Positions 1-9,300 of a DNA stretch of 64,000 nucleotides are shown here, in pieces. Below the pieces are notes generated by a model. The model saw nothing but the letters and a program-made list of their open reading frames with translations, was not told the DNA's origin and ran no database searches. Numbering within the stretch: the stretch's first letter is position 1; every line of letters begins with the position of its first letter. The translations under genes were made by a program, and so were the position numbers. Source of the DNA: Pyricularia pennisetigena (Eukaryota > Ascomycota > Sordariomycetes > Magnaporthales > Pyriculariaceae); contig NC_043741.1 in the NCBI RefSeq assembly GCF_004337985.1, forward strand, positions 3,968,953 to 4,032,952. The letters run 5' to 3'.

Positions 1-708
1 CGCATCTCATAAAGCTTGCGTCGGGTGGTATGTGCCCAGCTTCTGGGCAAGTTGTTGTCCTCCACGTGGTGTCATGTCAGTAAGGGACCAGAAGAATTTC
101 AGCACCGGCGCAAGCGCTTGTACCTCCCTTATACTGCCATGGACGTCGGGTTTTGGTACCAAGTGAGCATTCCGCGTGTGCCCTCGGGCAGACTCAACAA
201 GGGTCTCACTTTCCCCGATGATGTTTTACTGGGTGACGGGAATACCAGGACTATCCTGACCGATATAGCCGATATTGGTAAATACGTCGTGCGCATAATC
301 TCCGACCCTTGCACCCTGAACAGGCTAGTATGTGCCTATAACGAGGTGACTACGCAGAACAAGTTTATGGCCCCAGTCGAGGAACTCAGTGGCGAGACCA
401 TCCCGAAGAAATATCAGTCAAAGGGAGAGCTCGAGGAAATCATTTCTCCCGTGGCCAACGAGCTTGCGCAGAACCCCAACAACGGGGGCGTTTTGCTGAA
501 GAAGTTCGTTATGTAGTATGCATACAGTTGAGGGATCCGTGGCGATAACAGCCCCGAGCATGCCAAGTATCTTGGATATTTGGACGCAAATGAGCTGTAT
601 CCAGATGTCGAATACGCAACTGCGAAAGAATTTATTCGTCAATTGTTAAAGGGCGGGAGGGACGCCGTGTTATACTATGGTCGGGATTTTGTCGTTAACA
701 GGGATTAA
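1..708 (+). pseudogene. NmrA-like / isoflavone reductase family pseudogene, 5' end outside window
   Basis: The translated pieces look like the C-terminal half of a fungal NmrA-like (isoflavone reductase family) NAD(P)-binding protein. Positions 2 to about 94 read in frame 2 as a typical segment (WYVP, then a CPPRGVM-like motif and RDQK). From about 95 the homology continues in frame 1 (LYLPYTAMDVGFWYQ, then IPRVPSG and ADIGKYVVRI). Frame 1 then carries TAG at 514-516 and TGA at 529-531, after which the family-typical RGDNSPEHAKYLGYL and ELYPD segments follow, ending at TAA 706-708. So there is at least one frameshift and two in-frame stops. The gap between the stops is far too short to be an intron. 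The 5' half lies beyond the left edge. The family assignment is from remembered motifs; the breaks are direct reading. Confidence 0.75.
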
Positions 709-1513
709 TCAAAAGACCTGCCTGTGTAGGAGGGCAATGGTGCTGCGACGATTCAGAACCTTATGGTCAGGCAAAAAGGGGGAAATCTCCACAGGCGCCC
801 CGCGCGCTTGCAGAGCTCTTGCCTAGGTACAAATGATGTGAACTCAATTCAGGGACTTTCGGCATTAGCTTACATCTGCTAGTATTACATAACTTTAGCC
901 CATGCATTTCTTTCTCCTCTGGTAAAAACGCGAGTGATGTGCTCATCTGCTTATTGAATCGACCTTGTCAGTCAAGACAGGGATTATGTAGGTATATCAG
1001 GCACTGCAGCCAGAAGACATGGAACAGTTCCGCTCCAGCTGCAATGGGTTGTCATGGACGTGGTTACAGGAAGGTACCCAGGTAGATATTGAGCGAGAAA
1101 CTCTCCGGTATACAACAGTTCCAGGTAGAGCAGAAGAAAACTGTCAGACAATTAAAAATGTCTTGTATAGGATTGTGAGTTGAATGAATGCATTATGCTT
1201 GACGGTTTATTTCCTAAAGCAAGTAACGCGCATTGCTGCCTCAGGTTGACTATTGCTAGAACCATCGTACAACTCGATGGGGTCCGGCGGGGGGAAAGCT
1301 TAGGCCCGTGGTAGCTCACAACCGTCCTTGGCATAACAAACTACGTCAATCTGTTGACGTACGATCCAACCTTAGCTGACTGCAGGCACGCACCTCGGAT
1401 CCCAAGTGACACCACCACACTTCATCATCGTCACTGCAAACCATTTCACCCACCAATACGAGTTCCGAACACAACCAAAAAACAACTCAAATAAAAATCC
1501 ATCCTTTTTCAAA
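709..1513. other. Intergenic region upstream of the IF1 gene
   Basis: About 0.8 kb between the NmrA-like pseudogene and the ATPase inhibitor. No ORF with recognisable content. The last 100 bases before the ATG at 1514 are A/C-rich (ACAACC and CACC runs), as often seen in fungal leaders. Confidence 0.6.
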
Positions 1514-2087
1514 ATGCTTCGCCAGTCATTCACCAAGGTTGCCAGGCCCGCTGTCAGGCTTTCAAACACCCGCGTTGCCTTCTCGACCTCAGCAAGCAGG
1601 ATGGCCGAGGGTGACCTTGGATCTACCCCAAAGACTGGTGGCGGGTGAGTCGGACATATCTTGTTTTTTTTTTTTTTTTTTTCCTCTCTTTCTTTTTTTT
1701 CTCATTGATCTAGTCCAGCCCAATTCGTCAATTAATGATAAGGGAACAAACGAAATACGCATGTTATCGAGACCAACAGCTGACTGAACATTGATTACTC
1801 CCCTTGTGTAGAGACGCCTTCCAGAAACGTGAGCGCGCCCAGGAGGACTACGCAATCCGCCAGCGCGAGAAGGAAAAGCTCCTCGAGCTCCGGAAGAGGC
1901 TCGCCGAGCAGCAGGCTCACTTGAACAAGCTTGCTGAGCACATGTACGTGGTCCCATCCCAAATGATCCGGCCCTGTTGGTTCTTTCGACCAAAATACAA
2001 AAATGAATGGAATGCAAAGGCTGACGCATCGTTGCCCATGTTTACAGCGACGAGATTACCAAGCAGCAGGGAGGCGAGCAGAACTAA
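1514..2087 (+). CDS. inh1: Mitochondrial F1Fo-ATPase inhibitor (IF1 family)
   Basis: Exons 1514-1644, 1812-1943, 2048-2087 give a 100-aa protein. IF1 proteins bind the F1 sector of ATP synthase in the matrix when the membrane potential falls and block ATP hydrolysis. The first about 30 residues are rich in Arg, Ser and Ala with no acidic residues (RQSFTKVARPAVRLSN, then FSTSAS), a good matrix presequence. The mature part has the Gly-rich GSTPKTGGG stretch, the inhibitory DAFQKRERAQEDY motif and a long charged helix (EKEKLLELRKRLAEQQAHL) expected to dimerise. Splicing is phase-consistent (131+132+40 nt = 303 nt). Intron 1 (1645-1811) contains a T19 run; intron 2 is 1944-2047. The last exon encodes only IDEITKQQGGEQN. 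Length is normal for the family. Confidence 0.9.
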
Positions 2088-2484
2088 AAGGCTGTGCTTA
2101 CAATGATTGCCAGGGACAAGCTTTGACCTTGTTCAACCCGCGGATCCAAACGTCGCAGGCGCGCCTGTAAAAAAGATAACAAGGAACAGATATAACGAAG
2201 CTTGCGATTCGGACATCTTAACATCAACAACTCTCCTCTATCATAACGCGCATTTGTTTAACTAGTTTTGTACATAATTCGCGTGTAACAATCAGCTTTG
2301 CCTTTTGCTAGCCTTTCTCTTGTATGCCACGAACGTCCTGTGAAATTTAGAGGCCATGTGACAATCGAAAACAGTAGAGCCCTAGGAGAATTTGCAAGCT
2401 CCGGTCACTGGTCAACTACCAAGTCATGCTAGTCAAAATATTAGGGAATAAAAACATCAAGCCATGGAGCCATTTCGAAATATC
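2088..2484. other. Convergent 3' intergenic region
   Basis: 397 bases between the stop codons of the convergent IF1 and NSP1 genes. AT-rich with short A runs, suited to two terminators. No ORF or repeat seen. Confidence 0.55.
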
Positions 2485-4619
2485 CTAACGGCGTCCCATG
2501 TATGAGCGATAGAAGCTGTCAGTGGCATCACCATCGTCACCGCCATGTCCGCCAGTGCTGTTTCCGGCCTTTTGGGCCGCTGCGACCTTGGCTTGAAGCG
2601 CCGATGCGTTGGTGTCGATCCATTGTAGTTGGCTGAGATGTCCGTTGAGAACGCGAACGATTTGCGCAAGCTAGAGTAAAAGGAAGGGGACAAAACGTCA
2701 GCGTCTGTGTCTTTTTGATGTAAGAATTCAAGTGTTTGCTTCCAAATCCTCAAGGTACTCACGGGGTCATCAGGTTTGCTGCCCTTGCTGATTGTGCCAG
2801 AGATTTCGTTGATCTCCTTGATCATCTTGCCCAGATCCTTGCCCATCTCGTCTAGGCGATCAGTAAGGCGTTCGGCGAGCTTGTATGTACGCTCACGCTC
2901 CTGATCGGGCCCGGCAAGTTGCTCATCCTTGCCAACTTGTCGGGAAAACATATCGTTGACTTCCTGCTCGTAACGGTCAAGCCAAGACGCAAGCTCATCT
3001 TGCTGGCTCTCGACAGATTGCAATTGCCGTTCGATCTCGTTGCTGGCACGCTCAGCCTCGTATGTCTCCAAGTACAGCTTTTGAATCTTCTCTCCGTTTT
3101 CAACAAGGAGCCGATCCCAAGCTGCAACCTTGGATGCCTGATCCTTGAACTCCTTTTGATACTTGTTGAGGTCGGTTGCCCACCGTGTCATAATCTCATC
3201 CATAGTCTTGTTCTTCAGTCTCGGCAGTGATGAGGTGGGTCCCATTGTTGAAGTATTCAGAGCCGACGAAGCAGGTTGGCTAGCAGCGCCTGTGGTACTC
3301 TTAGCTGCATCAGCTGCAGTTGCAGGCTTGAGCCCGCCAAGAACAGTCGAGCCCGCAGTCGTCGTGCCCGCAGTCGTAGAGGGGGCTGTAGACGCTGCCG
3401 GTGCTGCCGCTGAGCCGAACAGAGATGAAGGAGCCGCGGCTGCCGTTGTGGTGGCTGGCGCCGCCGCCGCCGCCGCCGAACCAAATAATGATGGCTTCGC
3501 AGCAGCTGCGGTTGTAGTAGCCGGCGCCGCAGCCGAACCGAACAATGATGTTGTCGACGCAGCCGTGGTTGTTGTAGCCGGCGCTGCCGATGCGGCAGAC
3601 GTGGTGGCAGTTTTAGCGGTGGCGCCGAACAGACTAGAGGGAGCAGCCGCGGGAGTCGCCGTGGTTGCGGCGGTGCTGGCTGGGGTGGTAGATGCTGCAG
3701 AAGCGGAGCCAAATAGGCCGCCAGTTGATGCAGGCTGGGTGGAAGGTATGGCACTTTTCGCGCCAAATAGGCCGCCCGAGGCTGGGGCTTCTGTTGATGC
3801 TGGCTTGTTTCCAAACAAGCCGCCGGATGCCGCAGGTGCCGCCGATGCACCACCAAACAACGAAGGCCCTGTGCTACTTGGCTGACTCGTGCCACCAAAC
3901 AGAGGAGCGGCCGAAGCTGCGGGTTGCGACGAGGGTGTACTGGAAGCAGCCGGTGTGGCGCTGGTCTTGGCAGCTCCGAATGTTAACGTCGGAGCTTGTG
4001 TGGCGCCCGATGATGCCGGTGCAGCTCCAAACAGGCCTGGTTTCGCAGCTGCGCTGGGAGGGGGCCCAGCAGGTGTCGTCGAGGGCATTGAAAACAGCGG
4101 CTTTGAAGGTGTTGTCGAACCCAGAGTAGCACCAGAGTTTGTGCCAGCGAAGAGGCCTCCTGTTGAGGGAGTAGTGGAGGCAGCACCCGCGGCGCCGCCA
4201 AACGTTGGGGTAGACGAGGCATTAGTTGTAGCAGGCGGAGTTGCTGCCGAACCAAAAAGCCCTCCGGTCTGAGCTGGCTTGGAGGCATTCCCAAAGAGAC
4301 CGCCGCTGCTCCCAGTATTACTGGCTCCGAACAACGGGGTACCAGACTTGGCTGCTGGCGCCGTCGTTGTGCTTGCGGGTTTGGCCCCAAAAATCGACGG
4401 TGGCTGTGATGTCGCGGTAGAGCTCGAATTGCCAAACAGCCCGCCGCCGGTACTTGGTTGAGCAGTGCCGGCTCCCGTGGCTGGAGTTGACGATTTGTTG
4501 CCAAAACTGAAGGTCGGGGTGCTGCTTGCTCCTGATGTTGCCCCAAACAAACCACCGGATGCCGGGGCCGAAGTGCCCGGGGTAGCACTAGGCGTGCCGA
4601 AGCTGAAGGGTGTGGACAT
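2485..4619 (-). CDS. nsp1: Nucleoporin NSP1 (central-channel FG nucleoporin)
   Basis: Exons 2763-4619 and 2485-2670 (minus strand), intron 2671-2762, 680 aa. Nsp1 (Nup62 in animals) forms the permeability barrier of the nuclear pore and, with Nup57 and Nup49, the channel trimer; it is essential in yeast. Residues 1 to about 455 are Ser/Thr/Ala/Pro-rich with dozens of GLFG, SLFG and other FG repeats and start MSTPFSFGTPS. Residues 473-619 form a long heptad-like coiled coil (DEIMTRWATDLNKY, then LASWLDRYEQEV), the Nsp1 C domain. Splicing out the 92-nt intron joins DDP to LAQIVRVLNGHLSQLQW and ends at YRSYMGRR; reading through the intron instead loses the family-like end. The FG coding repeats also make long open antisense frames, which are shadows. 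It shares a 731-bp divergent upstream region with the LAA2-like gene. Confidence 0.93.
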
Positions 4620-5350
4620 GTTCGCGGTATCTAAACTAGAGTGCGGTGACTCTCTGCATTAACGAATGGACGAAGAAAGAAATGCAAGCTCTGCAGATGA
4701 GGTTGCAAATCTCGTCGTTTGGTGCTCTTTCGCGAAGCTGGACAAGACACTGCGCAACTTTTATGGCGCAGCCCAAATGCCTCACAGTGGCGTAAAGACT
4801 AGGGTAAGTGGTTGACGGTTTAGAAATGTCGAATTGAATTTCGCGGGCTGGCGTTTGCCATAGGTAGCATCCAAAGGGCACCGCAAACCGCGACGCGAAT
4901 GAGTGTTTGAATTCTTTGGCGCAGCTCAAAGAAAGCTAGATGACCCGCTTGTTGGTGGGTTCTTCAAGCACGAACATGGCCAATCAACAGCTGGCTGGTC
5001 CGCCATAAGTGCCTGGTGAAGGGTGCTTATCCACTCACGGGGGTCATCCATGCCTAGCAGAAACGACATCATTGTAGAGCATGGATAATTCCCAAGTACA
5101 TGCACACTTTACCCTCCTTGAAACAGCCCCCGTTGTCTCTACGAGATCGACAGATGATTTGATTCTAATGCGCCCATTAGGCTTGCATTGTAGCTCACTA
5201 TTTGGTTGTATTTTCGGATGGTTCCGTTCAGATTGAGCTTGAACCCCGCGTTGTTAATCCTTAACATATCGTGTCCCTTCTACCTATCACCTACCTACTT
5301 CACCTACCTATATAGGTAGCTTACCTCCTACAACTCACAACTCACCTACC
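4620..5350. other. Divergent promoter region between nsp1 and the laa2-like gene
   Basis: 731 bases separate two divergently transcribed start codons. The last 70 bases before the plus-strand ATG (about 5281-5350) are packed with CTACCTAC/ACCTACC tetranucleotides and one palindromic TATATAGGTA-like element. No gene seen. Confidence 0.6.
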
Positions 5351-7132
5351 ATGGCTGGTGGAGACGATATGCTGGCGCCTCCAGCAAAGACCAACACAAA
5401 AGACCCTGGCGCGCACGAACTAGGTTGGTCGCCCCGATGATTCAAGGCTTTGGTATGTGCGGAAGGACTCAGTGCGCTAACTGCTGGCTACTTGACAGAG
5501 TCCGAATCCGACGACCACTTCTCAGATGCACAGTCCGCCCCGTCCGAATCTCGCGGGGCGTCCCCCAAGCTTCCAAAGACTCGGGTGGAAAAGGTTGATA
5601 ATGAGCCGTCTTTCGGAGAAGTACCCGGAACTGAGGCATACCAAAAGCGGACACGCGACGCCGAGCCTGATGAGATTGCCATCGCCAAAGACTCGTCCAG
5701 TGCCGCTAGTGGGCCTGAAGACAAGAAGCAGGATGATGTGTCCTCAGAGAAACCACAGGTGCCACTGACTGTGGTGGAAGAGACTGTGGACTCGGCCGGA
5801 TCTATAACGCATTCTGGAACGCATCATGAGTCGGATGCTGCTCCCGACAAGGTGGTAAAGGTGGATGAGGGCAAGTTTGACGAAGCCGAGGCCAGTTCCA
5901 AGGATGGTGAGGCATCTTAGCTCCCCGCCCTCGCGCATGCTGTACTTCCAGTTGTTTTGTTGGATCTCCTTGTATTGACGGATTCTTATTAGGGGCCGTA
6001 GATACTACAGTAGCAACTTCATATCCATCGCCCCCAGCAGAATCTGAAGACACTCCACAGAGTCCACCAAAAGTTACTGCCAGTGCTTCTCTTGGAGAGT
6101 CAGGTAGCGCTGCTGCTCTCCAGGAGGAAAAGGAGGATGATGAGGAGTACAATGAGGGTAATGATGATGATGGCGATTTCGGGGATGATTTTGATGATTT
6201 TGAGGAGGGTGGCGGCGACGCGGATGATGATGACTTTGGTGACTTTGACGATGGTTTTCAAGAACCTGTGGCTCCAGAGGACGCTCCTCCACCAGTCGCT
6301 GCACCTCCGCCGCCAGCCCCAGGTTATAACCTCTCCTTTGTAAGTCTCATCTTGCCACTACCACTTTTTCATGATCTATGGAAACTGACCAAACCCTTAG
6401 CCCGTCCCTGACTTCGATGGGCTAGACGCCGACGCAGTGATGGCCACCACAGAACCGTATCTCAACGCTATATACCCGCCAGACGACGACGACATAGTCG
6501 TTACCCATTCATACCCACAAGAAAACCCGATATTCCAAACCCCGCGGAGTGCATCTTTATGGGCACAGCTAGTTGCACCCCCTCCGCTCCAGCCGCCGGA
6601 CTGGATCCGCTCCCGCATCCGCCGACTCTTTCTTGTGTCTCTTGGCGTGCCCGTGGACCTCGATGAGATCCTGCCAGCGTCCAAGCAAAAGAAGCTCGTT
6701 CTCCCATCTCTAAACCGCGCTGGCAGCAACGGGACCCCCCGCACATCCACGGACTCGCGCAACATTACCAAGCTCAAACAGGAGGCCGGCGCCTCTACCA
6801 CCAGCCTCGACTCTCAGGGCAACAAGAAGCCTCGTCCCAGTGGCGATGCAGCCGCGTCTACCTCGACGGCGCGCAAGAAAAACGAGCCCGTGGAGCCTGA
6901 GCTTGACCTCGTTTCCGCCAAGCAACTCTGCATGACCACCGACGAGGCCCTCGACGGCATGACGGATGGTGAGCTAAAGGAGCATGTTGCCAAGCTCCAG
7001 GCCATCGAAGGCGCCGCAAAAGAGTTACTAGAGTATTGGCAGAAGCGCACAGACGAGAAAATTGGTGACCGGGAAGCATTTGAAGGTGTTATTGAAAGTT
7101 TGGTCAAGCATGCAAGGAAGGTTAGAAAGTAG
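5351..7132 (+). CDS. laa2: AP-1 accessory protein, LAA2/YBL010C family
   Basis: Exons 5351-5423, 5499-5906, 5993-6339, 6401-7132; 519 aa. Yeast Laa2 works with Laa1 and the clathrin adaptor AP-1 at the trans-Golgi and endosomes. The N-terminal half is acidic and disordered. About residues 207-245 hold several acidic-phenylalanine motifs (GDFGDDFDDF, DDFGDFDDGF) of the kind that bind adaptor appendage domains. The conserved core follows: PVPDFDGLDADAV, SLWAQLVAPPPLQPPDWIRS and RLFLVSLGVPVDLDEILP, with a Lys-rich segment next. The C-terminus (about 430-519) is predicted helical and charged. Intron 1 uses a weak GTTGGT donor but has a good GCTAAC branch site and keeps phase; start context is ACCATGG. 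Introns are 75, 86 and 61 nt. Assignment rests on the LVSLGVPVDLDEILP core, recalled from fungal members of the family. Confidence 0.8.
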
Positions 7133-7644
7133 AAGAAGGAAAACAAGGGCGACCAAGCCCCCTAATCTCCGCAAGGTGATGATAATAATAAAGAATGAAC
7201 GACTTCGTAATATGGCTGCATTTCGGGTTTTTATAGACGTGATAGACACCATAGCTCCAGCTCCACCATTCAAATGGCTTGGTCACGCAAATTCCTACAG
7301 AGATGCACGGGAAAGGACTTGGAACGATACTATGACGGTCCTGCCACACGTGGAGCTCTTTAGACACCTAAAGAACACTTCACTATAGGCATTGAAACAT
7401 TCACCGAGGAACGATTGAGCTCAGCGTTGATTGGCTCAATACTGCACCGGAGACCAGTCTGATGGTCCGGCGGGCAAATAAAGACATGTCACAGGAAAAA
7501 CCCAAAGAATTCTCGGCAAAAACGCATGAGTCCAAGCAGTATGATCTACTCATATCACTGGTATTTGTCTTTAGCCGTCATCTCTATTTTGTTAACATCC
7601 GGACCTATTGCGCCAGGCCACATAACCCAATACCACCAAAGCCA
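7133..7644. other. Convergent 3' intergenic region
   Basis: 512 bases between the convergent LAA2-like and eIF2 gamma genes. It has an AATAATAAAGAATGA stretch near 7186 that could act in 3' end formation. Nothing else seen. Confidence 0.5.
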
Positions 7645-9300
7645 TTATGAAGTGGTAGGCTCAAGGGTTTTTCCTCTGTTGGTGGTTAGCACTAGATCAA
7701 TCAGTTAAGCGTGGGGATGCGAATAACTTACGCAGCTATAGTTGCCCAGCCGATAAGACGCCAATGTTTCTCGATACGACGACTCAGTGCAACCTTCTCT
7801 CCGATATTCGTGCACGCTGGGCTGGTAAGAATGAGCTTTGCGGCATCCTTCTTGATAGCCGACACCTTGGCACCAGTTGATGTTGAGCCAATGTTGACCA
7901 TAATAACCTCGTTCTTCTGGAGCTTCTCAACCTTCGCCTGCTTGCCATCGGCAGTCCTCACACCCAACAAACGGCGGAGCAAGTAGAAGTTGACTTCGAT
8001 CTCGCTGTAGATGTCTGGCAGGCGACCCTTTAGACCAAGAACGTGACCAACAAGACGATCAGCTCTGCATAGTGTAGGGTCGATGCGTGTACCGACACCG
8101 ATCAGACCACCAGGCACGGCGTACTTGAGCTCGTTAGCTTCCGAGTTCAAGGACACTATTCTGCTGAAAATTGGCGTGCACTGGAGATCTCCCTTATCGT
8201 CTCGAGTGACAATGCCTGGCCTGATCTCAATCTCGTCTCCAAGCTTCAAGATACCGTGTAAAATACTGCCTCCAGCAACTCCACCCTTCAGGTCGTCAAT
8301 CTCAGCACCGGGCTTGTTGACATCGAAAGACCGGATAACAATCATCTGGGGGTCCACAGAAAAGTCCCTAGGAGGCACGGGGACGGTGTTGACGATGGCC
8401 TCAACCACAGCGTCCACGTTGAACTTGAGCTGTGCAGAGATGGGGATGATGGGGCTCTTTCCAGCCACAGTTCCCCTGATGAACTTCAAGATGGACTGGT
8501 AGTGCTGTTGAGCAGCTTCCTCCCTCATCAAGTCGACCTTGTTCTGCAGAATGATGATATTCTCGAGCTTCATGATTTCAATAGCAGCAAGATGCTCGGA
8601 AGTTTGCGGCTGAGGGCAGGACTCGTTTCCGGCGATGAGCAAAAGCGCGGCGTCCATGACCGCAGCTCCCGACAACATAGTGCTCATCAGAATGTCGTGG
8701 CCAGGGCAATCAACGAAGCTTGGGCGCAAGAGTTAGCACATGTCGAGCGTGGGGTAGGACAAGGAGGTATACTCACGAGACATGTCGGAGAAGCTCATAT
8801 TTACCCTCGCATCCTTCCCTCTCACAAGGCGGGTCGACCTCCTTGTCACTCTTGTAGCTGCGGAATGCGGTAGGGCGAGGGCACTTGGGGTTGTTGCACC
8901 TGTAGATTTTGGCGTTGGCGTAACCAAGCTTGATGGTAATGTTGCGAATCAACTCGTTCTTGAAACGAACGGTCTGGACGCCAGAGATGGCTTTGACGAC
9001 GGTCGATTTGCCGTGGGCGACATGACCGATCGTTCCAATATTGATGGTGGCTTGCCTGGCGATGATCTCTGGCGTCAGAGGGTTAAGTTTGCTGACGTCG
9101 AGATCCTTCGGATCTGTTTGCGGTGGCAGCTCAGGTCGCTGGATCGGAGGCGGAGCCACTGCGGTCTTCTTCAGGGCCGACTTGAGCGGCTTCTCATCAA
9201 TCTCTCCATCGGAGTGGTCTTGGGGGTCCAATCCGGGAGACTCGGGGCCCGAGTCCGACTCGGACTCGATATCGTTGCCAAACTTGTCGCCGTTCGACAT
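7645..9300 (-). CDS. gcd11: Translation initiation factor eIF2 subunit gamma
   Basis: Exons 8777-9300, 7732-8718, 7645-7675 (minus), 513 aa. eIF2 gamma is the GTPase of eIF2 that delivers initiator Met-tRNA to the 40S subunit. Motifs: P-loop GHVAHGKST at residues 92-100; switch-region DCPGH at 178-182; NKVD; and SAQL as the G5 region. The zinc knuckle has Cys135, Cys140, Cys159 and Cys164. Domains II and III follow with [11 protein letters not shown] and a VIGLKGRLP-like region. Introns are 8719-8776 and 7676-7731, both short with GTGAGT/GTAAGT donors and CTAAC-like branch sites. The tiny last exon adds GKTLEPTTS; without it the protein would stop early at WATIAA. The acidic N-terminus ([10 protein letters not shown]) is likely a flexible, phosphorylatable tail. 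Length matches the family. Confidence 0.95.

Noticed and set aside
16..516. 166-aa frame as an intact gene
   Set aside because: It starts with TTG after an in-frame stop, and family-like sequence continues past its stop and in another frame upstream; it is part of a pseudogene.
3163..4662. Long open frames antisense to NSP1
   Set aside because: They are Ala/Val/Asn/Pro repeats created by the FG-repeat codons on the other strand.
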